This document shows, piece by piece, positions 1-10,600 of a stretch of 40,665 nt of DNA. The DNA lies in contig NMRA01000901.1 of the NCBI GenBank assembly GCA_002633005.1, positions 64,001 to 104,665 on the forward strand. Direction: 5' to 3'. Below the pieces are notes generated by a model. It searched no databases, was not told the origin of the DNA, and saw only the letters and a program-made list of their open reading frames with translations. The stretch is from Phoronis australis. Its lineage: Eukaryota; Phoronida; Phoronidae. Position 1 is the first letter of the stretch; each line of letters starts with the position of its first letter. Both the position numbers and the translations under genes were made by a program.

Positions 1-489
1 ACATCACATTCTAAGATGGGTACCGAATAGTTGCTGCATGTAAGAACTTCAAAGGCCAGAGATATGTCATGGGCACAGATTCCATATCATTTGCTTTTAG
101 GTCAACACGCTTATTAAAATATCTGTGTTGCTCTGCTGATGAGGACTACTATTTTCAATGTTGTTCAAGGAATAATAACTCATCTGAGAAAAAAGCATCA
201 GGCCCGCCGGGACTGGAGGGTCACTCTGCTTCTGAAAAATATGCTGTATCGAAAATAAGTCTCTGCAACTAATTAAGTGATCTACTGTCTTCACCTGGTA
301 AGTGTCTGTGTCACCTCCTCTTTGTTATAAGTGTGTGTAAATACAGCACCAGTTGAGACAGGAGAAAGGTAACCTCAGGTATGTTTAGCGAGCTAGGCTT
401 CTCTTAAGTGGTGTTACAGTCCGTGATCAGAAGCTATACTCAAAAAACCAATATTTACAAAACTAATGTACGTCAGCTAAGAATAAGTA
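1..489. other. No recognisable feature
   Basis: Short open frames on both strands (for example 69-272 plus and 97-294 minus) show no motif I recognise. A GT donor-like string (gtaagt) occurs at about 300, but no convincing exon precedes it. The stretch may be the far 3' part of the decayed minus-strand element that follows. Confidence 0.4.
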
Positions 490-1711
490 GCTGCAGTTTA
501 TACCACGATATCTTCCATATCCAACTGAGCACGTGAATCATACAAATAACTTTTTGCATGAACCTCTCTCCGAGGTGCAGTCGGTCTTGCAGGAATATCA
601 TGCTACATGTACTTTCAGCAGAATCTCTGGTGCTGCTGGCTGGTCAGTCGTCGCGGTAATACATTTTTCACGTACCAGTATCAATCCCAAATGCACTGTG
701 TCACGGGCACAGGAACTTGACCACCTTTGCACTTGGTAGTATGGCCGCATGAAGTTTAGCTGCTGAAGCAGTTGTTCATAATGACTCTATTTTGACTGAA
801 ACCTATTTCTCAATTCGCTAGTGTCACTAGTCATCCAACTTTCCGGAGACAGCACCGCCATAAAACATAGATACAACTCATTCACCAGCTTCAAATATGT
901 GTGCTTGGGTCTAGAGAATACTCAAGTGCTTTTGCAGAATTCTCGATCATACGGTTTTTTGAATGGGTGAGCCTTGCCAATACCAAAAACAGTCATGTTG
1001 TTGTTCAACAGCCAACTACAATATATTGCATGTCATAACCATATAAGTTTCGGCAAGACGTGACTAAGGTTGTGTCTTGATGTCCAAGATTCTACTCTTG
1101 CTTTGGTGCCACTGATAAGATTCCATGAACAATGGGAACTATGCAGTAGCATGGTAGCGCAAAATAACCAAAGAGAGTCTGCAATGAGGATAGTAAGGCA
1201 TTGTGCTGCGGTCTCTACGGCTGATTCTGCAATTAAAACATCTGCGTCACCTTGAGGTTGCAGCAATGTGCAACCAGCATTTTGTAGCAAACCTTGAGAA
1301 GATGTGAAAGAGCCTTTGCATGTATTGGCTGTTTGCCTAGAGTGCTCCTTCTTTGACTTGATCGCCACATCACCGTTGCAGTGAACCTCAGTTCAAACCA
1401 CTGCACGTGGTATTGGAACATGGGAGAGGTTTTAAGACGCTTTATCCTCTCCCATTACCACCAATTCCAACAGTGGGCTGGGTGCAGCTGCTGTTGTAAC
1501 CCACAAAAGCTTTGCCAACTGACAAAAACGTTGCACCTCTAAGCCATGGATTACCCTGATGGAGAAATATGCGGTCTGTTACATACCTGTTTTCTGGAAA
1601 TGGGTAATCGTCTGGTAGTCCCCCAAAGAATTGGAGTGCATCAGCTAATATTGGTTTATTTGCGATTCTGGAAAGACCGGGTGTACCTAAATGAGGGGAG
1701 CACCAATACAC
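490..1711 (-). pseudogene. Decayed copy of a repetitive protein family with a GDADVLI motif
   Basis: Reading the minus strand from 1711 down, separate frames keep the order of a protein family that I recall as many uncharacterised, repeat-like copies in marine invertebrate genomes. A segment with GNPWLRGATFLSVGKAF (about 1550) is followed by KSKKEHSRQTAN (about 1360) and then the core GDADVLIAESAVETAAQ (about 1240), where the family normally continues with a GDDTDLL-like string. Near 720-560 comes QVQRWSS, then DQPAAPEILLKV and a cysteine-rich YSCKTDCTSERGSCKK tail. The frame changes several times and stops interrupt it (for example in the cysteine-rich part), so this is a relic. The order of motifs is seen directly. 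The family assignment is from memory and its biochemical function is unknown to me. It is probably a transposon-borne gene. Confidence 0.5.
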
Positions 1712-2235
1712 ATCTCATACTTTAAAAGGCTTGATGAAATTTACTGTCGTCTTTTGCAGCTGCCAGCACAGATTATAGTACATGAAATGCCAACTGTGTA
1801 TATATTCAATGGACAAAATCTGTGAACACGTGCATTAGCCGTGATGTCATCATTTAGTAGCAACACCTGGGGTGCGTTCAGTAACGCTAGTACCAACCCG
1901 AGGACCTAGCTAAAATCTGGTCAAAATCACGTGTTCTCGTTTGAAATACACGACAATGTTTCACGTGATCTCGCGAAGTCTTGCTATTTAACGAGGTTCA
2001 ATCGTTACAGAACGGGGATCTGGGAAATTTAGCAAAGTTTTACTTCTGGGAAGTACGTGGTCTGCTTATCATGGTTGTCTGTTTTGTGGGCGAGAGTTCG
2101 GCCACACAGAAGAAATGTAAAGGACTAAGTTTCTAAGAGTACTTACGAAGACTTTAAACAACGTTTCGAAGACGAAATTTTTGGTTCGTTGTACTAGACA
2201 GTAAAATAGATACGAGAAGTTCCCATCACAATACA
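1712..2235. other. No recognisable feature
   Basis: The stretch lies between the minus-strand relic and the LINE fragment. I see no long open frame, inverted repeat or splice-bounded exon that fits the downstream receptor. Confidence 0.4.
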
Positions 2236-3528
2236 CTAACTGGAAACTGTAGTATGTATTTGAACCAGTTTGTTGATTACTTAAGAGAATCGTTAATTAG
2301 CGGAATTTACGTAAATGAGAATGTGCCTCAAATCTTTATGTTGCTATACGCTGATGATATGGTTGGTTGTGCAGAGACAGCATTTAAACTACAGCAACAA
2401 ATTAATGCTCTGCATGAATACTGTCAGGATTGGGGTATGGAAGTAAACCTTACAAAAACAAAAATAATGGTATTTAGAAAGGGCAGACCATTGAGAAAAT
2501 GCGAAAAATGGCATTTTGGAAATGGCAAAATTGATGTCGTCTCATCATATAAGTACCTGGGTATTTGCCTTACGCCTAAGTTAGTCTGGACGCAAGCTAC
2601 GGAAACTTTGTCTCACCAGGCACAGAAAGCATTTTTTTCAATTAAACGTTTTCAGTCAAAATGTGGACGACTTTCACCGAAAATTGCACTCGAGATTTTT
2701 GATAAAATGGAAGTGAGATTTGGGGATTTAAAGAATACTCTTGTATCGAGCGCGTCCAATTGAAATTCTGTAAGCAACTGCTGGGTGTTGGAAGTAACTG
2801 TCCAAATCATGCTGTCCTGGGAGAACTGGGAAGGTATCCAATTTATGCAAAGCTGTGTGTTGAACTGATAAAGTATTGGTTTAAATTGTTAAAAATGCAG
2901 GCACATCGAAATCCAAAATCTGTCTATGACAAGCTTGTCACATTGGATGAGGCCCGTAGGAAAAAATGGGCTTCATCTGTTAGGAATTTGCAGCAAAGGC
3001 ATGGTTTTGGTTTGGTATGGTACAGTCAGGCAGTTGGCTGCGAAGCATCGTGTATTGTCATTGTTAGCAGCGAATTAAATATTGTTTTTTACAAGGCTAG
3101 AGCTTTGCTGTGGAGATAGCTCAAAACTTAATACATATTTCTCATTTAAAATTGATTTTGAAATGGAATCCTATCTGTTGTGTGATATTCCATATATCTT
3201 TTTAGCAGCTATGGCTAAATTACGTTGCTCCAACCACAACTTGATGATAGAGAAAGGTAGACATACTCTAGTGGACCAAAACTACCGTGTTTGTTGTTTC
3301 TGTGTGTCCCTAATTGAAGATGAATACAATGTTATATGTGTTTGTAAAATGAACTGCTCTCTGAGAACTGCATTTATACCTGAGTGGTGCTGGCGTGAAC
3401 CAAATCAACATAAATTTGTAAAACTAATGAAAATGTCGGAGCCCATTGCTCAGATTAATGAATTTTGTATTTCACGCCACTGCTCTCAGGGAAAAGCTGC
3501 TCAGCGTTATCCTGTAAATTTTATGTAA
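2236..3528 (+). mobile_element. 5'-truncated LINE (non-LTR retrotransposon), reverse transcriptase C-terminal part, broken
   Basis: The frame from 2254 to 2763 carries the reverse-transcriptase active site YADDM (about 2347-2361), followed by the thumb-like string WGMEVNLTKTKIMVF and YLGICL, as in LINE polymerases. At about 2735 the meaning shifts frame and continues as IERVQLKFCKQLLGV to about 3000. It shifts again near 3100 and continues to 3528 with RLRIEKGRH-like and cysteine-bearing sequence (NYRVCCFC, then EDEYN), which matches the C-terminal zinc-knuckle-like region of these elements. The N-terminal endonuclease and the first RT motifs are missing, which is typical 5' truncation. It sits upstream of the receptor exons in the same orientation and is unlikely to be functional. 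The clade (CR1/L2/Crack-like) cannot be settled here. Confidence 0.85.
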
Positions 3529-3676
3529 CATGTGGGCCAAGGCCTTAAATGTTGAAATACATGAAATTGAAAACTGGAAATTGAAATTTGTAATTTAGGA
3601 GTGTGATACTTTGCTAGCCTACTTTGCAAGAAAATGTCGGAGTTGCGAATCGGTTGTCTATAATATATGCTGCCGG

Positions 3677-3919
3677 TCATTGATGAAATAACAGTTGTGG
3701 ACCCAGTGGTACAAATTCGATATTGGCAGCATGAATTGATGGACTTGTCATTCTTACATTTGTGCATTTCTTTCTGTATGTGATGACATTCACATTTGGT
3801 CCCTCTTTAAACAACAGAATTGCCTTCTCTACTTCTCTGTCATTTTTGTCACTGCCACGTACCAGCAGTTGCACCAGTGGCAAATTTTTTAACATTACCC
3901 TTTCAAATTGTTTTCTCAT
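3677..3919 (-). pseudogene. Possible ankyrin-repeat fragment
   Basis: An 80-residue minus-strand frame reads LPLVQLLVRGSDKND, then AILLFKEGPNVNVIT, then MTSPSIHAANIEFVPL. The spacing of LVQLL, LLF-EG-NVN and the HAA string resembles ankyrin repeats, in which an MT(S)PLHxAA string and an LLLxxGAdvN string alternate. Key positions deviate: SPSIHAA stands where TPLHxAA is expected, and there is a P in the GxN turn. No flanking repeat is clear, so I regard this as a decayed copy or a chance resemblance. It bears no frame relation to the receptor gene, which is on the other strand. Confidence 0.3.
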
Positions 3920-4521
3920 GTGAATGAATTAAAAAATGTTGCATCCCCCCCGTTGTCTTGCTTGGGTACACTCTTTATGTTGCTCATTTGTTTGACAACT
4001 CAAGTTTGTAACACTCTGTGTAGCACCAGCTAGACTTGAGCATACCCGAACCTAAACAACCACTTTGTATGCTGTGTATCTGTCATTCGGCGACGTCTAC
4101 TTAAACCTCGTGTTGATTTTATGGTTTTGTGAGCGTTTGCTCAATTACAAGAAAATCCTGCCCGGAATCTGTGTCTTCGTCTTACTATAGGGTTGTCGTT
4201 AAGAAAGATGCAGCAGACGTCCGAAAGGGTGTGTTCAAGCTGCTGCATCTGCTGCAAGTAAACATGAATGTATTCAGATTTTGTGACCAGCGGCTGCAGA
4301 ATAAGGCATTACTTTGGAAACTGTTTTAAGGTGAAGTTTCCAATCTGAAATTGTTTATGCTTTTAGAAAAAAATCAAAGGATGTCAACCATGTTCATATA
4401 TTGTATCAATGTGTGAAGGCTTAACACGGACTACATATATTTTATTGCTTTTGTTGAAGTGGTCATTGAGTTATAAAGTATTCACCATAAAGTGCTATCA
4501 ATGTCAGCGTCAAAATTTCAG
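3920..4521. other. Upstream intron, no feature recognised
   Basis: This is presumed intron of the receptor gene ahead of its first recognised exon. A 66-codon plus-strand frame at 4129-4329 has no identifiable domain and no convincing acceptor or donor. No additional EGF module was found. Confidence 0.4.
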
Positions 4522-4662
4522 ATTGTCAAGATGGGTATTACGGGGCAGATTGTCAGCAAGCCTGCGGCCATTGCATAAACAACACCATCTGTAATCCGTA
4601 TACTGGTCACTGTCGCCATGGGTGTGCTCTCGAGTATATGACTTTCCCGTTCTGTAAGACAG
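4522..4662 (+). CDS. Receptor exon: EGF-like module
   Basis: The acceptor is aaaatttcag and the donor is acag|gtttgt. The exon enters and leaves in phase 1 and encodes 47 codons. The reading is [18 protein letters not shown], followed by a spacing of cysteines typical of laminin/Tie-type EGF modules and ending [13 protein letters not shown]. Such modules are disulfide-bonded and extracellular. In vertebrate Tie receptors three EGF repeats follow the ligand-binding Ig domains. Only one is seen here, and upstream exons probably exist outside what I can recognise. It splices in frame to the FN3 exon at 6833 (or 8364). Confidence 0.8.
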
Positions 4663-7600
4663 GTTTGTAAACAGAAACTGCCAGCCTAATCACCAGAATT
4701 AATCGGTTATTATTGCGTACGACCCTGGAAACGTAATTTCTTAGAAATTCCAGATTGTATTCTTATATTATGCTTTTTGTACCAGTTTCTAAAAATATTA
4801 GGGATTGCTGTTATAAGATTTTATAAACTCAAAATTTACATGAAATGAAAACAAAATGATCATTTTGAATACTTTAACAGTGTAGGTTTCATTTTTGTTA
4901 GATTTCACCAATTAATGACGGATCGATATCAAGTCAAAAATCAAATTCTACTGGCAATTACTTTACGAAAGCGTTAAGTTGCACTTTCACTCAGTTAAAA
5001 TGTATAATTTTGTACAACCATCTACACATTTGCCTAAATACACGTGACTTGTCCACAAGGTTCCACATAAACTAAATTACAAGCGTATGAATGTACTGTA
5101 AATTAATCACCAAATGATAAGTATTGGAAGATTTAACGTTAGCTGGTGAGTTCAAGGAAGTACACATCCATCAAATACGTCTCAAAACTAATATCATTAT
5201 GTAAACTAAACGACTCGACGGGGTGCATGCAAAATCTGAGTGTCGATTGACAATCACCTTGCCTGTTACATCTCTTACATGTAAGTGACAAACAATATAA
5301 TAAATATCATGTTCGTGGCACCTACTCGAAAGAAACTGGTCTTTGATACCAAACTACCATTGCAATAAAATCAACGTTTGTTCACTTAGAGGAAAATGAA
5401 TGCACCTTAGCCACGAAGATGTTAAATGAAAAAAAGTACCCACTTGACATTGAAGTTTACAAGTTCAGACTTTTCAACATTGTAATATTAACGACTTCTG
5501 TTTCCTGATATTCCAAGCAGGAATCCGGAGCTCAAACCACTCATTTACATTGTCTCTGCTGTTATACGAGTATTGTCTTCAATGTCTACAGCGAAACGCA
5601 TGTGTTACGTTGTAATTATGTTACTCATTACACAAAATGTGTAAACTTACATAGTGAGATCTGCCTGAAACTTCGGCAAATCATGAATAATACGAGCAAT
5701 TACCAGTTAAAGAAACAGAAAATAGTAATACCTACTGTTGCATTAATATTTAACTGGCCTTTCTTTCGGAACTCGATCAATTATTTTAATTCAAAAGAAC
5801 ACTTTTTGGACGCTTTTTATAAATTTTCAAAAAAACGATTGATGCTCAGCCAGGGGGTGTTTCCGAAGACTCAGATTTCTTCCGTAGTTTGTTTCTAATG
5901 GAAAGGTGTAGGAAGCTGGGAGTGTGGGTGACGTTCTCTCTAATGCTGCATGGGTTTTTAGCGAACTTCCTTGGCGTAAACGACCAACGACCAGGGAAAA
6001 TTCATACTTTCCACCACAGATAGGCGACTAGTGGCCAAGCCACAATATCTTTAATTTGATAAAACTAACTAGCGGCGTTTTCTATGAAAAATGAAGTAAC
6101 TCTACTCACTGTACAGAGGGACAGACGACGGAAACGAAATGGTGGTACTCGCATATCTACCGGGAAGGCATTACTTAGCTAAAGTTACCGTTAAGATTGC
6201 GCCAGTTGTCTAAAACGGACACTTGAAATCGAGTCTCAGACCCCGCGAACGCACACACAAACTAAAACTCCACACATTGTCAAAAGTTGGTTCACCTGTG
6301 TAATGATAATTACCAGGATTAATTTATCAACTCAACATTTCCTTACGGCATTGCTGTTTTATTTTTGCTCTTACCAAGGGGGGGGGCTAAGTACGCCTAT
6401 ATGGGGAGTGCGTTTACGCATGTGAGCCCGTACACATGACATTCCCATCATGTGAACATGTTACAGTCGTAATATTTTGATTTTGGATGTGTGGGTCACA
6501 TAATGCGCATGTAGAATAGAAAGAAAGTGATACGCACAATTGATCAATTTAAGTAAACATAAAATTAATAAACACGGCAAAACATGTTGTAGTTTATTTT
6601 TTTCCTTTGCGGTCCTCAAAAAAGAATACAAATAAGTAGTTTTACAAAATACAATCTTGCTGCAGGAACACAGTTCCTTTGTAACATGTTTGCTAGCTTA
6701 CCTACTGCAGATCTTAGGTCAGGACACCTGGTGCCAAAATGTGAACATTTAGTCAGAAATTCTGAGAATTATTCGATATTTCACGTTTGCAGTAACAGCC
6801 CTCTGTATCAGTACATCCGTCTACTTTTTTAGAAATTGCTAGACTCAAAGATCCACCAGCAGTCATGTCAAGAACAAGGACAACTTTATCCGTTCGTTGG
6901 ACAGCGTGGCGGAGTGAAACAGATCATGGCGTGGGACCGGTTGTAAAATACGTTATTGAGTACAAACAAGACGGTGGTGGGGTTTGGAATTCCACGGAAG
7001 TTAATAACGTGGCAAATCAACCTACGTTCACTCACGATATCCCCAACACTGACCTGAGCCACGTGTACCTAGTGAGAATAAGGATAAAGGTTGCAGGTGG
7101 TCAGCTTGGGAACTCCAGTCCGGAAGTGGAAGCGTGTGGAGGTACAGTAAGCCTGGCTGTTTTTATTAAGGAAATTTTAATAACTTATTATATTATATTA
7201 TGCAACGAAATTTTCAAAATACAATTTTTCGAAAACCATTTTGTACCAGGCTTGTAAATCCTTGTAGACGTTTAGTAGCTACATGCAAATTAAGCCAATA
7301 TATGTCTATGCATGCTAGGTACAGGTACATGCAGTGTACTCCATACTTACGTTACCAATACTATGTTTTGACTTTCAGAGCCACAAGCACCCGAACCAAG
7401 TCTGTCAATCACAGATGCCAACACAGTCGACATAAACTGGCCAGTAAGGTTTAACAGTTTCCAAACATTGGGTTTGAAAAAAATGATTCCTGTTCGTTAC
7501 CAGAAGTCCTTTTTCTTACTTCCTGTCGTCTTTGGGTATAGTCATTGTTTTTCTGCGAACTACCACTGGCTTTTGTCTCACGTAATGGTTGTGACGAATA

Positions 7601-10600
7601 CCTTCAGTAAGACTGGGTGTGTGTTTGGTAGACAATACCGAATACTTCGCGAGTTATTGCCAAGTACGGCATTACAATAGGGGATTTGCAACGCCGCCAT
7701 ATTGGAAATGGGTCAGAATGTTGCATTGTGGTTAAGCTGGTAAACAAGTACGTCGGCAAGCGTGGGGGCGAACCGGCCACAGGGAGGTTATACGTGTTGT
7801 GTGCCTGGCATGCTATAATACCAGTTAGCGAAATAAAAAAATTAGTTACTACCTGTTTCCCAAGGATCAAGAACTGCGTTAAACATGGGTCAGAGACATC
7901 GGTAGAGCTGGTAGCAAAGGCCGACTTCGTGAATTCTTTCCGACTTCGTAGCATAAAGTGTGCAGCGCTCATTTTGAGGGCGGCAAGAAAACGTATCTTA
8001 GAAACTGCCCAACAANAATGCGCAGGTAGAATAAAAAGAATGTGTAGAATAAAAAGAAAGTGATACGCACAATTGATCAATTTAAGTAAAAATAAAATTA
8101 ATAAACACGGCAAAACATGTTGTAGTTACATTTTTCCTTTGCGGTCCTCAAAAAAGAATACAAATAAGTAGTTTTACAAAATACAATCTTGCTGCAGGAA
8201 CAAAGTTCCTTTGTTACATGTTTGCTAGCTTACCTACTGCAGATCTTAGGTCAGGACACCTAGTGCCAAAATGGGAACATTTAGTCAGAAATTTGAGAAT
8301 TATTCTATATTTCACGTTTGCAGTTACAGCCCTCTGTATCAGTACAGCCGTCTACTTTTATAGAAATTGCCAGACTCAAAGATCCACCAGCAGTCATGTC
8401 AAGAACAAGGACAACTTTATCCGTTCGTTGGACAGCGTGGCGGAGTGGAACAGATCATGGCGTGGGACCGGTTGTAAAATACGTTATTGAGTACAAACAA
8501 GACGGTAGTGGGGTTTGGAATTCCACGGAAGTTAATAACGTGGCACATCAACCTACGTTTACTCACGATATCCCCAACACTGACCTGAGCCACGTGTACC
8601 TAGTGAGAATACGGATAAAGGTTGCAGGTGATCTTCTTGGGAACTCCAGTCCGGAAATTGAAGCGTGTGGAGGTACAGTAAGCCTGGCTGTTTTTATAAG
8701 GGGAATTTTAATAACTATTATTTATTTATGTAGCGAAGTTTTCTAAATACAATTTTTCGAAAACCATTTTGTCACCAGGTATGTAAATCCTTTGTAGCCG
8801 TTTAGTGACTACATGCAAATTAAGCCAGTGTCAGTCTGTGCATGCTAGGTACAGGTACATGCAGTGTACTCCATACCTACGTTACAATTACTATGTTTTG
8901 ACTTTCAGAGCCTCAAGCACCCGAACCATATTTGTCAAACACAGATGCCAACACAGTCGACATAAAGTGGCCAGTAAGGTTTAACTGTTTCCAAATATTA
9001 AATACAATGTTAAACATTGGGTTTGAAAAAACGATGCCTGTTCATTACCCGAAGTCTTTTTTTTCTTGCTGCCTGTCGTCTTCGGGTATAGTTATTGTTT
9101 GGTTGCGAACCACCACTGGCTTTTGTCTCACGTATTGGTTAAGGCTAATACCTTCAGTAAGGATGGGTGTGTGTTTGGTAGACAATACCCAATACTTCGC
9201 GAGATATTGCCACGTACGGCATTACAATTAAATCACGTGATCACATGTGTTCACCGGCTTTGCAAGAGCCTAGAGTCTGAGGATCTCATCCTGTTATGAA
9301 ATGGATTGCGAATTGTGTACCCTAGAAATGTCATGTGTATGGACGTCGGTAAAATGGCGAATACATGAATCATCAGCTCCAGCAACCTAGTGAATTGCGA
9401 GAGAAGGTATTAATTACACGATTAGTGCTGGTTGTTTCATGTTTATTCCTTTATTATCTGATCGCCTAACTTCTGGAGATTCCGATTGGTTTGATTTTTT
9501 CCAAGAGTAATCTGTTTCTGACTATTCTAATATCAACATTTTTAAGGGTCCTAGTTCAACAGCAACAGACTTATATTCGGTATATGACGACTGGTTAGTT
9601 GTCGAGTTATTTCAATGTTTAGGAAGCAGCCTATATTTTGTTGACTTGTTCAGCTACATTGTTTAACTGCTCAATTGTACAACATTCAGGAAGCTGAGTG
9701 GAGCTGTGGTACACCGGGGTGGTATGTAGTGGAGTACAAGAACGGAACAGACACCACGTGGGAAACAACCTCCAACATTACATCGAATGATACGTCATTC
9801 TACACGACAGCCTGCATCACCTGGCGAGTACGAGTCAGGACCTTCAATAAGCACATGTCTAGCCTGTCCTGCGAAAAGAACATCATCAGCCAAAATAAAG
9901 GTTATTATCATGCGCAGGGTGATCCTGGTTGAAAAATCAAGCATGTCCTTGATGAGAATATGCGCATTACTGACGGCATTTTGTTTGTATTGAAATGTTC
10001 ATTTTGTAATCAGGCATTTTGCTAACCCTCAGACGTGTGTTTAAGTTGCGTCACTACGGCCTCTTCTTGTGCTTTTTAGTAGAATGAAAACGGAAAAACG
10101 ATTAGTACTTTCCATTCTTGTCTTTTCGTTATAGGATTCTATTTCTACATTCAAAAGAACATCAAAACCGATTCCAACTATTAGGAGTTGGAAAACATTA
10201 AAATTGCTAATTTGAAATGACTTACGTAGTCAGTGCATAAGGTTTGAGTAGGTATGGAAATACTATCCTGTGACGGCCAGTAATGTTTTGACATTGATTT
10301 TACGACAGAAAATGCCAGATTAGCTGGCCTCTTTTCATCAGCAAACAGGGCAAATTGGAGCGTAATTGTTATGTAGAACCCAACGCTCCGTGTGCATTGT
10401 ATGTTTTAAGCATGGTTCTCTGTTAATACAATGATAGGAATTGTTTTTAACATGTTCCACCAATGAAAATAATACTTTGAACATAAAAGCTGCATAAAAC
10501 GACACGAAATGATAATTAATGACAAATCGTTTTCAACAGTCAAAAAAAGTTCTACTAGTTTTAAAATTTCAGAAGTACAGACTTCCAATAAGATTATAAA

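Larger units (their letters stand above)
6503..7676 (+). repeat. Tandem duplication, unit 1 (FN3 exon plus half-FN3 exon)
   Basis: It starts near the string gtagaatagaaagaaagtga and ends at acggcattacaat. It aligns almost base for base with 8017-9229, across introns as well as exons. It contains exons 6833-7141 and 7379-7443. It ends where a THAP transposon fragment begins, and unit 2 lacks that insertion. Confidence 0.9.
8017..9229 (+). repeat. Tandem duplication, unit 2 (FN3 exon plus half-FN3 exon)
   Basis: This is the near-identical copy of 6503-7676. It includes the intron sequence and the block downstream of the half-FN3 exon, where unit 2 has a small extra segment (aatacaatgttaaacatt). 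It begins right after the N at 8016 with a short local reduplication of the gtagaataaaaagaa string. Confidence 0.9.

Noticed and set aside
2041-2250. A possible promoter or 5' exon for the receptor upstream of the LINE
   Set aside because: No initiator, signal-peptide-like frame or phase-1 donor was found.
4129-4329. A 66-codon frame just before the EGF exon, considered as a further ectodomain exon
   Set aside because: It has no cysteine spacing of EGF or Ig type and no suitable splice sites.
7604-8113. A 169-codon minus-strand open frame across the N
   Set aside because: It is antisense to the THAP fragment and appears again in the 19547 copy. It has no motif and crosses an ambiguous base.
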